Source: Burkholderiales bacterium
GTDB taxonomy: Bacteria; Pseudomonadota; Gammaproteobacteria; Burkholderiales; Burkholderiaceae_C
NCBI GenBank assembly: GCA_016000195.1
Contig: JAECRO010000005.1
Location: 38,010 to 102,009, forward strand
Reading direction: 5' to 3'
Length of the DNA: 64,000 bases
In this document: positions 25,891 through 35,434 of the stretch, one piece after another
Layout of the letters: the number at the start of each line of letters is the position of its first letter
How positions within the stretch are numbered: position 1 is the stretch's first letter
Position numbers and translations under genes: made by a program
The notes under the pieces: model-generated
Databases searched by the model: none
Told to the model about the DNA's origin: nothing
What the model saw: only the letters and a program-made list of their open reading frames with translations

Positions 25891-28401
25891 ATGTCCCGCA
25901 ACCCAGCACGCCCCCTCAGGAAGCCGATCTCCGCGGCCCTCGCCCCCGAAGAGCAAGCGGCACTGGCACTGCTTCATCTCGAAAAAGGCCGCTTTCGTGA
26001 TGCCATTGACTGCTACAAGACCCTGCTGAAGACCGGGCAGCGCCCCGAATGGCTGGCCGGGCTGGCCAGCGCCTATGCCGGACGCGCACAAGCGCTTGCC
26101 GACAAAGGCATGCGACGTGAAGCGATTGAGCTATGGCGCAGCCGTGCCGAGGTTTGCCACACGGCGCTGTGGGAAGGCCCCTACGCAGGCTGGCTGATGG
26201 CCGAGGGCAGAATGAGCGAGGTGCTGGGCGATCTGTCCAGGCGCCGCGCCGCATCCGATGGCAAAGCCGACGACGGGCTCGCCGCCCTGGAAGCGCAGTT
26301 GGCCCCCGGCTTGTTGTCAGCCGACGATGCCGCCTTGAAGCAACTGCCGGCCGGGTCGCTGCTGTTGCAGCACCGCCCGCTCGCCCTGGCGGCGCTGGCG
26401 GCCTACGCCCGCCAGGACGCGGCCGCGCTGGAGGAGGCACTGGCAGGCATTTCCTTTCGTTCGCCCTATCGCGACCTGCGCTCGCTGCTCAAGGCGATGG
26501 CGCTTTGGGAGACTGATCGCGAGGCGGCGCGCGCAGCCATCGAGCGCGTGCCGCGGACCAGCCCATTCGAGCCACTCGCGGCACCCTTGCGCAGCGTGCT
26601 GGCGTCAGGTTCCGAGCGTTTGCAGCATTGGGTCCGTCTCAACGGCAGCCAGCAATTGATTGCGCTGGACTTGCTGGGCTGCCCGCGCACATGGGCTCCC
26701 TTGTTGCAAGCCCTGGCTGCTGCCAAAGCCGATCTGGCTCCCACTGAGCTGTTCGATCTGGTGCAGCGCAACGCGCGCGTTTTGCCCGAAGCGCTTGCCA
26801 CGCGCGTGTGGCAATGGCTGGCTCCGTGGGCGCAGCGGCGCGGTTGTGCGAGCCCGCTGATCTTTGGCAAGCCATCCCGGGCGCACCAGGAGTGCGCCAC
26901 CGCACTGGCGGTCGAGATCAAAGGAGAGTTCGGCCATGCCGAGGAGCATTGGCTGGACGCGGTGGACCTGCTGGCCAGCAGCAAGGACACCGATGACCGG
27001 CTGCGCGCGGCGATGGTGCTGCGCCACATGGCGACCAGAAAAAAGCATTTGTCTCGCGAAGGGATGCTCGACAAGGCGGGCGCCGGGTATTTAACGCGCA
27101 GCCTGGAGTTTGACGCCAGTGACTGCGATGTACACGTTCGGCTGGTGGCGTACTGGCGACACCATGGCGATTTGAAAAAAGCCCGTGAACGCCTGGACGC
27201 AGGGCTGAGCCTGTTTCCCGACAGCGCGGCGCTGCTGGGCGAAGCGGTTGAAACCGCGCTGGCGACCAGCGCCTTCAAAAAGGCGGCCACCACGGCACGC
27301 CGCCTGCTGGCGCTCGATCCGCTCAACCGCAAGGTGCGCACCCTGCTTGGCAACGCCCATTTGTCACATGCCGGCAAGCACATCGCGGCAGGCAAGCTGG
27401 AGCCGGCGAAAAAGGAAATCGAAGAAGCGCGCAGCTGGCTGGGCGCCGCTGCCGAGCAGGGTCGCCTGCAACTGCTGCTGGCCTGGACCGAAGCGCAAGG
27501 AAGCCCTGAGCGGCTGCGCCTGGCGCAACTTGCCGTGACGACCTGGGGCGGCGGGCTGGCCGCTGGCTGGCGCCTGCTGCGGGAGGCGCAGGGCATCTTT
27601 GCCCGTGTTGACTTGGCTTCGGCGAACTGGCTGCTCAGTGAAGCAGGCATCGATTCAGCCAAAGCACTGGCGCCAGCCGATGTCCTGGAGCTGGTGCAGG
27701 TGCTGGAACAAGAGGCGCCTGTCGCCCGCAAGGGGGCAGCCCCGCTGGCGCCCTGGCGCAAGGCGCTGGCGGCGCTGGCTTCGGCCCCGCTGTTCGACGC
27801 CGAGACGACCGTGAGAATCTGCGAGGCATGGAGTAGCCACAAGGAGCACGATCTGCTTGAAAAGTTCGCCACGGCCGCACGCAAGCGCTGGCCGGACTGG
27901 CCCGTCTTTGTTTACCACGCAGTGGCCGCACGCTTTGGCAAGACCGGAGGGATTGCGACCGAGCGCGACTTCGATGATCTGGAGCGCGCGGGGAAGCTCG
28001 CACAGAAAAACAAGGATTTCAAACTGAACTCGCGCATCGAGGCGCTGTTCGAGGCCGATGATCCAGGCCCTGACTTTGATGATTCGCACCCGATGGAGGG
28101 GCCGCCACTCCAGGTGCTGCAGGCGCTTCGGGAGATGCTCGAACAGACCATCATGATGGATGGCGGCAAGTCCTTCCTGAAAAAGGCCCGCGACAGTTTT
28201 GGCGATGCGCTGATCCGCCAGCTTGAGAAGGAGTGTGGCGGCGACAAGAAGGCATTTTTTGGTCGCCTGATTGAACTGACCATGGCTGAAATGGCCAGAC
28301 CTTTTGGCCAGCCGTTCCAGCCCGCGACGATCATAAACAAGGCCGCGCCAGCCAAACCCATAGCGCCCGCCCAAGGGCAAGAAAGCCTGTTCGATGAGTG
28401 A
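25891..28401 (+). CDS. Large TPR-like helical protein of the Hsp70 operon
   Basis: 836 residues from the ATG at 25891 (an in-frame TTG at 25834 is possible; neither has a strong ribosome-binding site). It is almost entirely alpha-helical and Ala/Leu-rich with tetratricopeptide-like units, the clearest near the start (ALLHLEKGRFRDAIDCYKTL) and around residues 410-520 (LEFDASDCDVHVRLVAYWRHHGD-like and TSAFKKAATTARRLLALDP-like blocks). It has no signal peptide and an acidic C terminus ending ESLFDE. It overlaps the J-like gene by 8 bases and starts the five-gene unit. It is probably a scaffold or client-recruiting partner for the Hsp70; that is inference. Confidence 0.85.
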   Translation: MSRNPARPLRKPISAALAPEEQAALALLHLEKGRFRDAIDCYKTLLKTGQRPEWLAGLASAYAGRAQALADKGMRREAIELWRSRAEVCHTALWEGPYAGWLMAEGRMSEVLGDLSRRRAASDGKADDGLAALEAQLAPGLLSADDAALKQLPAGSLLLQHRPLALAALAAYARQDAAALEEALAGISFRSPYRDLRSLLKAMALWETDREAARAAIERVPRTSPFEPLAAPLRSVLASGSERLQHWVRLNGSQQLIALDLLGCPRTWAPLLQALAAAKADLAPTELFDLVQRNARVLPEALATRVWQWLAPWAQRRGCASPLIFGKPSRAHQECATALAVEIKGEFGHAEEHWLDAVDLLASSKDTDDRLRAAMVLRHMATRKKHLSREGMLDKAGAGYLTRSLEFDASDCDVHVRLVAYWRHHGDLKKARERLDAGLSLFPDSAALLGEAVETALATSAFKKAATTARRLLALDPLNRKVRTLLGNAHLSHAGKHIAAGKLEPAKKEIEEARSWLGAAAEQGRLQLLLAWTEAQGSPERLRLAQLAVTTWGGGLAAGWRLLREAQGIFARVDLASANWLLSEAGIDSAKALAPADVLELVQVLEQEAPVARKGAAPLAPWRKALAALASAPLFDAETTVRICEAWSSHKEHDLLEKFATAARKRWPDWPVFVYHAVAARFGKTGGIATERDFDDLERAGKLAQKNKDFKLNSRIEALFEADDPGPDFDDSHPMEGPPLQVLQALREMLEQTIMMDGGKSFLKKARDSFGDALIRQLEKECGGDKKAFFGRLIELTMAEMARPFGQPFQPATIINKAAPAKPIAPAQGQESLFDE

Positions 28402-28687
28402 CCCCTACCAGGTGCTGGGCATTGCCCGTGGCGCCGACGATGCCGCAGTCCGCGCCGCCTACCTCGCTGCCGTGCGACTGCACCCGCCTGAGCGCGATGC
28501 CGAGCGCTTTGCAGCCGTGCGCAGGGCGTTTGACACGGTGTCGAGCGCACGCTTGCGGCTTGAGCACGAGTTGTTTAACCAGGAACCGCCGACCCTCGAT
28601 GGATTGCTGCATTTGCTGCAGGCCGATTTTTCTCCACGCCGCCCCGACACCGCCAGCCTGCTGCGCCTGCTCAAAGGGGGGCAATGA
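28394..28687 (+). CDS. Small J-domain-like protein with HPP instead of HPD
   Basis: 97 residues. Residues 4-55 follow the J-domain pattern: YQVLGIARGADDAAVRAAYL (helices I-II), VRLHPPERDAERF (loop) and VRRAFDTVSS (helix III). The invariant HPD tripeptide reads His30-Pro31-Pro32. In known J proteins the Asp is needed to stimulate Hsp70 ATPase, so this protein is either a specialised cofactor or a J-like adaptor that binds without stimulating. The C-terminal 40 residues are a short helical tail. It overlaps the gene before it (8 bases) and after it (4 bases). Confidence 0.85.
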   Translation: MSDPYQVLGIARGADDAAVRAAYLAAVRLHPPERDAERFAAVRRAFDTVSSARLRLEHELFNQEPPTLDGLLHLLQADFSPRRPDTASLLRLLKGGQ

Positions 28688-29358
28688 TGGACGCTGAGGC
28701 GAAAGAGCGCTTGATCGATGAGTTTCGGGCCTGCCTGGAGGATTGGGAGCCGGCCGATGGCAACGCTTGCGACGCAGCAGGAGACGGGCCTGCGGTGGAT
28801 CTGGCGCTGCTGTTCGCCGAATTGTCGGTGTTGCGCAATGAAGTTCGGGCCGAGGCACGCCAGTTCAAGACGGCGCTGGACGACATGCGCGCGCTCACCG
28901 AATTGCTCAGTGAACAAAACCGCCGGCTGGCGCAGGACCTGGAGCGCGCGCGCGAAGCCGAAGGCGCGGCGCTTCGCCAGAGCGAGCGCCGGTTGTTGCT
29001 TGAGATACTGGAGATTCGCGACCGCATTGGCGCTGCCATGGGTGTTTTTAGTGCCTATCGTCCCGGTTGGCTTTCCCGCCTGGCACCGGCCGAAACCCGG
29101 CTGGCACAGGGCCTGGGCGAAGGTATCACGCTGACCCTGCGCCGGCTGGACGATGTGCTCGCCGAGCGGCGCGTACGCGCCATCGAAGCGGTCGGGGGTC
29201 GGCTTGACCCCAACACCATGCGCGCCATTGCGACCGCCGTTGACGCGGACCGTGCCCCAGGTGAAGTACTGAGAGAGGCGCGACGCGGTTATATGCGCGA
29301 TGACGAACTGCTGCGCCTGGCAGAAGTCATCGTTAACAAAAGAGAGAATCAAATATGA
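28684..29358 (+). CDS. GrpE-like nucleotide exchange factor
   Basis: 224 residues (ATG ATG start; either codon). Residues about 45-110 form a long coiled coil (LLSEQNRRLAQDLERAREAE). A four-helix segment (LLEILEIRDRIGAAM) comes next, then a GrpE-like beta domain (about 150-222) with GGRLDPNTMRA, GEVLREARRGYMRDDELLR and VIVNK, matching the GrpE C-terminal pattern. GrpE proteins release ADP from Hsp70; this one is presumably dedicated to the Hsp70 encoded next, with which it overlaps by 4 bases. It is divergent enough not to be the housekeeping grpE. Confidence 0.88.
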   Translation: MMDAEAKERLIDEFRACLEDWEPADGNACDAAGDGPAVDLALLFAELSVLRNEVRAEARQFKTALDDMRALTELLSEQNRRLAQDLERAREAEGAALRQSERRLLLEILEIRDRIGAAMGVFSAYRPGWLSRLAPAETRLAQGLGEGITLTLRRLDDVLAERRVRAIEAVGGRLDPNTMRAIATAVDADRAPGEVLREARRGYMRDDELLRLAEVIVNKRENQI

Positions 29359-31181
29359 GCGACACCATTGTTGGAATTGATCTGGGCACCACCAATTCCG
29401 AAATTGCCATCGTCCGAAACGGCCGGGTTGAAGTCATTGATATTGAAAATGGCGTGCCGATGCTGCCTTCGGTGGTCGGCCTGGGTGACGACAACGCCTT
29501 GCTGGTGGGCGCAGCCGCGCGCAATCAATACGTGCTTCACCCCGAGCGCACGATTCGTTCGGTCAAGCGGCGCATGGGTGAGGCCACGCGCCTGGAACTG
29601 GGCGGCAAGCAATACAGTCCCCCCGAGATCTCGGCCATGATCCTGCTGCGGCTCAAGAAGGTTGCCGAAGCGCATCTGGGCACGCCGGTCAAGCGGGCGG
29701 TGATCACCGTTCCGGCTTACTTTTCAGATGCCCAGCGCCAGGCCACCCGTGAAGCCGGGGAAATCGCCGGGCTGGAGGTGGTGCGCATTCTCAACGAACC
29801 CACCGCCGCCGCGCTGGCCTACGGCGCCCACCGCAGTACCGATGCGGGTTCAGCCGCCAGTGCGGTGGCGCGCAAGGCGCTGGTTTACGACCTTGGCGGC
29901 GGCACTTTCGACGTGTCGATTGTCAACATGGAAGGCGATGTGGTCGAGGTGCTGGCAAGCCACGGCAACAACCGCCTGGGCGGCGATGACTTTGATCGCT
30001 GCATTGTCGATTTCGTGCTGGACCACCTGAACAGCGCCCACGGCATCGATGCCGCAACGGCAGCGGCCTCGCCGATTGCCATGGCACGCCTGCAGCGTGC
30101 GGCGGAAGCCGCCAAGATTACGCTCTCGGATCGCCCCTATGCGACGCTGGCTGAAGAGTTTTTATTCGAAAAGGACGGCGCGCCCGTTCACTTGTCGCTT
30201 GAAATTTCGCGCCACGAATACGAGGCCTTGATCGAGCCCTACATTTCCGAGACCATGGACGCCGTCCATGTGGCGCTGAGCGGCGCCCGGCTGGCCGTCT
30301 CGGATCTGGACGAAGTGCTGCTGGTGGGCGGTGCCACGCGCACGCCCATGGTGTCACGCTTGCTGGAGGCCTTGACCGGCATTGCGCCCCATGGCGAGAT
30401 CAATCCCGATTTGTGCGTGGCCATGGGTGCTGCGATTCAGGGCCAGACCATTGCCGGCGGTGCATCGCCCACGGTGCTGATCGATGTCACACCCTACACC
30501 TTTGGCACCAGCACGTTCGGCTTTCTTGATGGCCGGGAATACCCCTGCTGTTTTGTTCCGCTGATCCGCCGCAATACGCCGATACCGGCCTCGCGCAGCG
30601 AGGTCTTTTACACCCTGGTGGACAACCAGGAGAAGGTCGATGTCACGGTATATCAGGGCGAAGCGCCAGACGCACTCGACAATATCGAGATCGGCCGCTT
30701 TCTGGTGGAGGGCCTGCGCAAGGTACCGTCCGGCAACCCCATCGTGCTGGAGTTTTCTATCGACATCAACGGAATTCTCCAGGTTCGCGCCAGCGAGAAG
30801 AAAACCGGACTTGAATACGCCATCACCATCGACAACGCGATTTCCCGCTTTGAGGACGGCAAGCTCGACCAGGCGCGTGACCGCATCCGCGCCATGTTTG
30901 GTGACGATGCATCGTCGCTTGCACATGGCAGTGCTGATGCGGATGATGCGTCGCCAAACGCTGAGCAGCTGGAGGAGCGCCGCAGCAGGGTGGAGGCGCT
31001 CGCGCTGATTGAGAAGGCCGAGCGACTGCTCAAGACCGCAGGCGCGGATGACCGCGAGGATCTGATCGACAGCATCGAAGCCGTGCGCGACGCCATGGGC
31101 GCAGACGCAGTGGAAGCTGAGGCTGGACTCGAACAAGCCATGGCGGCATTGGCCGACGTGCTGTACTACCTCGACCAGTGA
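29355..31181 (+). CDS. Accessory Hsp70 chaperone
   Basis: 608 residues. The nucleotide-binding domain is complete: [14 protein letters not shown] (phosphate 1), [25 protein letters not shown] (phosphate 2), [12 protein letters not shown] and [13 protein letters not shown] (adenosine). A beta substrate-binding domain ([29 protein letters not shown]) and a short helical lid end in LYYLDQ. The usual DnaK signatures LLDVTPLSLG and the acidic tail are altered or absent, so this is an alternative Hsp70, closer in style to HscC-type proteins than to DnaK. Co-translation with J-like and GrpE-like genes gives a private chaperone set. Confidence 0.93.
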   Translation: MSDTIVGIDLGTTNSEIAIVRNGRVEVIDIENGVPMLPSVVGLGDDNALLVGAAARNQYVLHPERTIRSVKRRMGEATRLELGGKQYSPPEISAMILLRLKKVAEAHLGTPVKRAVITVPAYFSDAQRQATREAGEIAGLEVVRILNEPTAAALAYGAHRSTDAGSAASAVARKALVYDLGGGTFDVSIVNMEGDVVEVLASHGNNRLGGDDFDRCIVDFVLDHLNSAHGIDAATAAASPIAMARLQRAAEAAKITLSDRPYATLAEEFLFEKDGAPVHLSLEISRHEYEALIEPYISETMDAVHVALSGARLAVSDLDEVLLVGGATRTPMVSRLLEALTGIAPHGEINPDLCVAMGAAIQGQTIAGGASPTVLIDVTPYTFGTSTFGFLDGREYPCCFVPLIRRNTPIPASRSEVFYTLVDNQEKVDVTVYQGEAPDALDNIEIGRFLVEGLRKVPSGNPIVLEFSIDINGILQVRASEKKTGLEYAITIDNAISRFEDGKLDQARDRIRAMFGDDASSLAHGSADADDASPNAEQLEERRSRVEALALIEKAERLLKTAGADDREDLIDSIEAVRDAMGADAVEAEAGLEQAMAALADVLYYLDQ

Positions 31182-31447
31182 TGCAAGGTCTGGAACCGCT
31201 GGAGCGCTGCCCGGCTTGCCGCGCGCGTCTGGGCGAGGCGGATGTATGTACGCGCTGCGGAAGCGATTTCTCCATTTCCCGGCGTGCGCAGCGCCAGGCG
31301 GCAGCGCTTGCGTGCGTCGCAGTGCAAGAATTGGCACGCGGCCATAACCGGCAAGCCGCAGCTGCGGCTGCGACCGCATCCCAGCTGGCCAACCCGCTGC
31401 TGGCGCAAGCGGTAACAAGAGCGATCAGACGACGGGAAGGGAAATAG
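31181..31447 (+). CDS. Small zinc-ribbon protein ending the Hsp70 operon
   Basis: 88 residues; the ATG overlaps the Hsp70 stop as TGATG (a GTG one codon earlier is possible). Cys10, Cys13, Cys23 and Cys26 form two CxxC knuckles (CPACRARLGEADVCTRC), a zinc ribbon. The rest is an Ala-rich helical hairpin (AAALACVAVQELARGHN, then a basic end). Translational coupling places it in the chaperone system. Function unknown. Confidence 0.75.
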   Translation: MQGLEPLERCPACRARLGEADVCTRCGSDFSISRRAQRQAAALACVAVQELARGHNRQAAAAAATASQLANPLLAQAVTRAIRRREGK

Positions 31448-31581
31448 ATTTTTACCGGCACCGATTGCGGAGTCACGCAATGAGCCTCCCGTGCTGGAGT
31501 GGTGCTCATGCGTAGACTGCATCAGCAGGGTTTGCATTTCAAACGCATGCCTCAAATGGATAAAGTCAAGCTGAGTACACC

Positions 31582-31734
31582 CAGAATCTGCTTCCCCTCA
31601 TCTACGGCCGCGTCACGCTGGGTTTCACCGAAGCCGGCTTTGAAGCGGTGGCGTTGGCATTGCTGAAAACGCTTGGAAAGCCATCGCGCAACGGCAGCAA
31701 GGGGAAGTCAGCAATCCTCACCACAGGCGTTTGA
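31582..31734 (+). other. Possible gene remnant in the convergent gap
   Basis: One frame without a start reads QNLLPLIYGRVTLGFTEAGF, EAVALALLKTLGK and ends at a TGA at 31732-31734, with GC-rich third positions like coding DNA. It may be the tail of a deleted gene. The rest of 31448-31717 holds only ATAGATTTTTACC and similar sequence with no recognised signal. Confidence 0.25.
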
Positions 31735-31924
31735 ATGCATCCGCCAAGCCGCCCAAGGTGGCTTGCGCAAGACTGGCCGTTTTCCTGTCCAGCGGCGCAT
31801 GGCGGCAATTTGGGCAGGCGCTGAAGAACTCGCCAGGCATCAGGGCGTCACTGCGCGGCGCGACGGTTTTGGACCAGTGGCAGGCGGGGCAGGTGTAGGT
31901 GGTTGGGGGTGGTGGAATGGGCAT
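31718..31924 (-). CDS. Small zinc-ribbon protein ending the GTPase operon
   Basis: 68 residues from the ATG at 31924 (the frame is open five codons further). A proline-rich start is followed by two CPxC knuckles, Cys12/Cys15 (TCPACHWSKTV) and Cys37/Cys40 (ACPNCRHAPL), then an amphipathic helix (LAQATLGGLADAFKRL). It starts 12 bases after the stop of the second dynamin-like gene and so is its downstream operon partner. It is not similar in detail to the zinc-ribbon protein at 31181, which faces it. Confidence 0.7.
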   Translation of the reverse strand: MPIPPPPTTYTCPACHWSKTVAPRSDALMPGEFFSACPNCRHAPLDRKTASLAQATLGGLADAFKRLW

Positions 31925-31935
31925 GGGGAACCTTA

Positions 31936-33585
31936 TCAATGTGTATTTACGGCATTTTCCAAACGTAGCTTGAGTACATCCAAAAATTGCCGATCAGCAA
32001 CAAAAGATTGATGCTCGCGGGCCAGACCATTTGCTTGATCTGCAAGCGCTTTCTCTATCGGCAAAAACACCGGCATGACAACCACCCGGCAGGCATCAAT
32101 TAGTTCTGCCTGCAGATTTGCAGTTGTTTGATCAACATGATCTGCCAAAGCCCGAGCTTGCTTCTGCATTGCTTGGGAGTATTCCTCCTGTTTTTTCGTT
32201 TCTTGGTAATAGTCGTAAATACCACGAACGGCATCGATAGCGGGACCAATGAATGGAGCAGCTTTTCCAGCAAATCGCCCTGCGTTTCCAGCCATCTTTT
32301 CAATTGTCTTTGCCCCCGTGCCTTTCATTAAGCTCGGTATCCATTCTTTAGTCAGTTGCAAAGCCGCTTTTGTCGCCACCTGGGTTGCTTTTTCGGCACT
32401 TTCCTTGCCAACTTTTGAGGCAAAGTTCTTCATGTTGTCAAGGATGAAGCTGTCCGCTTGAGATTCCCCTTGTTTCTGGTTCTCGTGAGATGCGCTGGAT
32501 TTAAATTGTCTTGCTGTCGCATCGGTGGCAACGCGGATGGATTCGATATCCGCGAGAGAAGCGCCTAGCGCTGAAAGAGTCGCACCCGCTGCAGTAATTT
32601 CACGCTCCATCGCTTGCGTTGTCGCTGTCACTGCCGCTTGCATTGCCGCCTGCATTGCTGATTCATCACGAGCCTCTACGGCGGCGTGAAAAGCTGAACT
32701 GAACCCAACTGCAGCGCGTCGAACTGCGCCTGTGACAGCGGCAAGAACTCTTTCCTTTTCACCGCGCACAACAGTTTGGTGTTCTGTGATGAGTCGTGCA
32801 TCAATACTCGTCTCCATGCTGTTTAACTTGGCAAGAGCAGCATCAATCAGTTTAAGCACGCGCTGGCGCAAAGTTGCCGCCACTTCATGGGTCCCCGTCT
32901 GGCGTAGCATTGTTTCGATGTCCCGTGCCAATGCAGGCAAGCCACTAGCGGCGATTAAATTATGTTTGTTGCTGAGTTTTCCCTTCAATGCCAATTCGGC
33001 ATTGACCAGTCTCACGGGTACCTTTTTCGATAAATCACTTAAGCCTTTGGCCTGTCCGGCAGCATCTATGTTGGAAATAATTTTTTCATAAATAAATCTA
33101 TAGTTAATATCCGATTCAGAATATCCATCTTTATTATTGACAATCACCATGACGGGTTTTTCTGCAGTTACAATATCAATAATTTCGTCATAGATTGATT
33201 TTTCGTCAAAGCTGCCATTGGTGCTCAAAATGAAAAGAACAACATCGCTTTCACTCAGCTGTTCACGCGAAACGCGTTCGTGCTCTGCTGGTGCATCAAT
33301 GCCAGGAGTATCCAGCAGCTTGAAGCCATTCCATTCATAAGAAGTGACAGCACTGGTTTCAGGGCGATCAGCCACGGCAGCGCGTTCTTCGCCCATCAAG
33401 GCATTCAGCAGAGTGCTTTTGCCGGCGTTGTAAATTCCAAAAACCATCACCACGGGAGTCGCATCAGAAGCGCGGTTTGCAATGAAGTTTGCAAGCTCCT
33501 GGGCGGGTGCCTCACCAACATGCTTGGTTAATAAGGGAAGTCCGTCGGCAAGAATGCCAGACACAATACTGATTTCAGATTTCAT
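31936..33585 (-). CDS. Dynamin-like large GTPase B
   Basis: 549 residues from the ATG at 33585 (five codons of open frame precede it). The GTPase domain comes first: G1 GIYNAGKSTLLNAL (about residue 50), G3 DTPGID, and G4 apparently NNKDG, a shifted variant of NKxD. Long helical regions follow (about 240-380), then a small-residue and glycine-rich stretch (AGRFAGKAAPFIGPAIDAV) which may touch membrane, and a coiled coil. The layout is that of bacterial dynamin-family proteins. It overlaps the upstream dynamin-like gene by 11 bases, so the two large GTPases are made together and may form a hetero-oligomer as bacterial dynamin pairs often do. Confidence 0.87.
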   Translation of the reverse strand: MKSEISIVSGILADGLPLLTKHVGEAPAQELANFIANRASDATPVVMVFGIYNAGKSTLLNALMGEERAAVADRPETSAVTSYEWNGFKLLDTPGIDAPAEHERVSREQLSESDVVLFILSTNGSFDEKSIYDEIIDIVTAEKPVMVIVNNKDGYSESDINYRFIYEKIISNIDAAGQAKGLSDLSKKVPVRLVNAELALKGKLSNKHNLIAASGLPALARDIETMLRQTGTHEVAATLRQRVLKLIDAALAKLNSMETSIDARLITEHQTVVRGEKERVLAAVTGAVRRAAVGFSSAFHAAVEARDESAMQAAMQAAVTATTQAMEREITAAGATLSALGASLADIESIRVATDATARQFKSSASHENQKQGESQADSFILDNMKNFASKVGKESAEKATQVATKAALQLTKEWIPSLMKGTGAKTIEKMAGNAGRFAGKAAPFIGPAIDAVRGIYDYYQETKKQEEYSQAMQKQARALADHVDQTTANLQAELIDACRVVVMPVFLPIEKALADQANGLAREHQSFVADRQFLDVLKLRLENAVNTH

Positions 33586-35434
33586 TGGGGCGAACCTCAT
33601 TTATAAGCGTCATTTTAAATATCTCAAGGGCTGTGACAATGTTTCGGCTGTTGGTTTCCAGTGGGATTAAATAATCCTGGTCCAATTTTTGAAAGGTTTT
33701 CAGAACTGCGGCCTGAGCGATATCGCTGGCGGCGCGAGTAGTTTGGGCAATGACTTCACGCGTGTTATCGCCGACACGCACAGTAATAATGGTTTCACCT
33801 GACAAGGCACTGCCTGCCTTTGAGCCGGCCCAGCTACCAGCAGCTGCTGCAGCTGTTCCGGCTGCAGCACTCACGAGAAGGCTTGTACCACCTGTTGGTA
33901 TGGCTAATATAATCCCAATTCCCCCGATGAGTCCTCCCAATGCACCGCCAATGGCGCGTCCCTTGCCTTTATTGGACAAAGTAATATCTTCAGTGAGGTC
34001 GCAAAACTCCGGGAGATCTTTGAATTCATCGAACTTAACTGCTTCATTAATAGATGTTTGCGTGTCTAGTAGCACCTCGGCCAGTGCCTCATTGGTATGA
34101 CGAACCACGATATCCTGAACGAGTTGGCCGCACGCGCGGGACAAGGCCTTGACATCTCGACTTGTTCGCTGCCGCATGACTTCCTGCTCAATCGCAAGGT
34201 CAAGTTCGAGCATGACACGGCCAGTCACTGCTTGCTGCTTGCGCACCAGGCTCGTACGCTGGCGAGTAACACTGTCTTCCAAATTTTTAAGGTCGGCACG
34301 CAAACTTGTGACCGACAGTTCTCCAACAAGTACCATATCAACGAAAGTCCGCAGATTGTTCAGTGGCGCTGCCTTTTTCAGGCTGACGCCTTGAGTCTGA
34401 GTGAGTGACGTTAATTTTTCAAACAAACCCGACATGCCACTCTCGCGCAGCATTGCCGGATCATCACCATTTTCCTGGGCAAAAGTTACCGAGATTGTGA
34501 TCACATCGGCATCGAGCAAATCCCGAGTTGGCATATCGACTTTTGCCAGTATTTCCTGGCTAACATAATCAATTTGATTTTTTCGATCTTTCGGCGTTTT
34601 CATTAAAAGTTTTTTAATCTTGTTGCCCTCGTCATCAAAATCAATCTCGACTTTGTCGCAACGGGAAATAACTACAACGAAGGCCTTGCGTGCATGCAAT
34701 AAATGGGTAATCTCGTCAAGGTCACTGGCGCGCCCAGGTTGACCTGAGTTCATTGGATAAACGATCAGGTCAGCCGCATCCGCATAACTTTTGCTGAGTT
34801 CACCATTCTCTGGGGTCACTGAATGCAAGCCCGGTGAATCAACCCAAGTCAAGCCGGGAAGGCGAAATCCCTGTATCTCGGTGGTTGTTTCCATCGCGCC
34901 AACAGAAAACTTTCCTCTTGCATGCAAGGCTTTTCTCTTCTGCTCTACCTCTGCACTATTTGCCGCATCCTCCATAAAAAACGTAGGCTGAAAACCTGTT
35001 TCCTGGGCTAAACGGATAAGCCTGGAATCAGGATCACCGTGACCGTAAGCAATGTAATTGCCTATAGAACTTTTTCCTGCCTTCACTTTGCCATAAACAA
35101 AAACCAGGAGAGAATCACCATAGTGTTCTCGAAACTCGGTGTTCCGGTCGTATTTTTCAATCTTGTTTTTCCATACGGCAAGTCGCGCTGCTACTTTCTC
35201 GTCTGCACTGCGTGCCGCCTGTACCAAAGGATTGTCATGAGCCAAGTGATCTTTGGCAGTATCGCCAATAGTGTGTTCAAGCGAATCGGCAAGCCGGTTC
35301 AAGGCAGCCATCAATGCCGCCTCTCGTGCATGCACATTTTCCTTGGCCTCAGAAAACTGATTGCTTAACCCTGCCATGGATGAAATGAACGCTTGCCTTG
35401 AATCAGGAAAATTAATGTTATTCATTACTGTCAT
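33575..35434 (-). CDS. Dynamin-like large GTPase A
   Basis: 619 residues. It has a helical N terminus, then the G domain: G1 VYGKVKAGKSSIGNYI (about residue 115), a possible switch threonine in METTTEIQGF, G3 VDSPGLHS, G4 SRCDKVE. Helical stalk regions follow. A hydrophobic glycine-rich hairpin at about 500-550 (GGALGGLIGGIGIILAIP, then Ala/Gly repeats) looks like a membrane-insertion paddle or glycine zipper. Such proteins remodel or tether membranes. The start overlaps the preceding gene as ATGA. The region is AT-richer than the flanking core genes. Confidence 0.88.
   Translation of the reverse strand: MTVMNNINFPDSRQAFISSMAGLSNQFSEAKENVHAREAALMAALNRLADSLEHTIGDTAKDHLAHDNPLVQAARSADEKVAARLAVWKNKIEKYDRNTEFREHYGDSLLVFVYGKVKAGKSSIGNYIAYGHGDPDSRLIRLAQETGFQPTFFMEDAANSAEVEQKRKALHARGKFSVGAMETTTEIQGFRLPGLTWVDSPGLHSVTPENGELSKSYADAADLIVYPMNSGQPGRASDLDEITHLLHARKAFVVVISRCDKVEIDFDDEGNKIKKLLMKTPKDRKNQIDYVSQEILAKVDMPTRDLLDADVITISVTFAQENGDDPAMLRESGMSGLFEKLTSLTQTQGVSLKKAAPLNNLRTFVDMVLVGELSVTSLRADLKNLEDSVTRQRTSLVRKQQAVTGRVMLELDLAIEQEVMRQRTSRDVKALSRACGQLVQDIVVRHTNEALAEVLLDTQTSINEAVKFDEFKDLPEFCDLTEDITLSNKGKGRAIGGALGGLIGGIGIILAIPTGGTSLLVSAAAGTAAAAAGSWAGSKAGSALSGETIITVRVGDNTREVIAQTTRAASDIAQAAVLKTFQKLDQDYLIPLETNSRNIVTALEIFKMTLINEVRPNEI

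Noticed and set aside
29355-31181. Possibility that the Hsp70 is the housekeeping DnaK
   Set aside because: Altered substrate-domain signatures, missing acidic tail and an operon with an HPP J-like protein argue for an accessory Hsp70.
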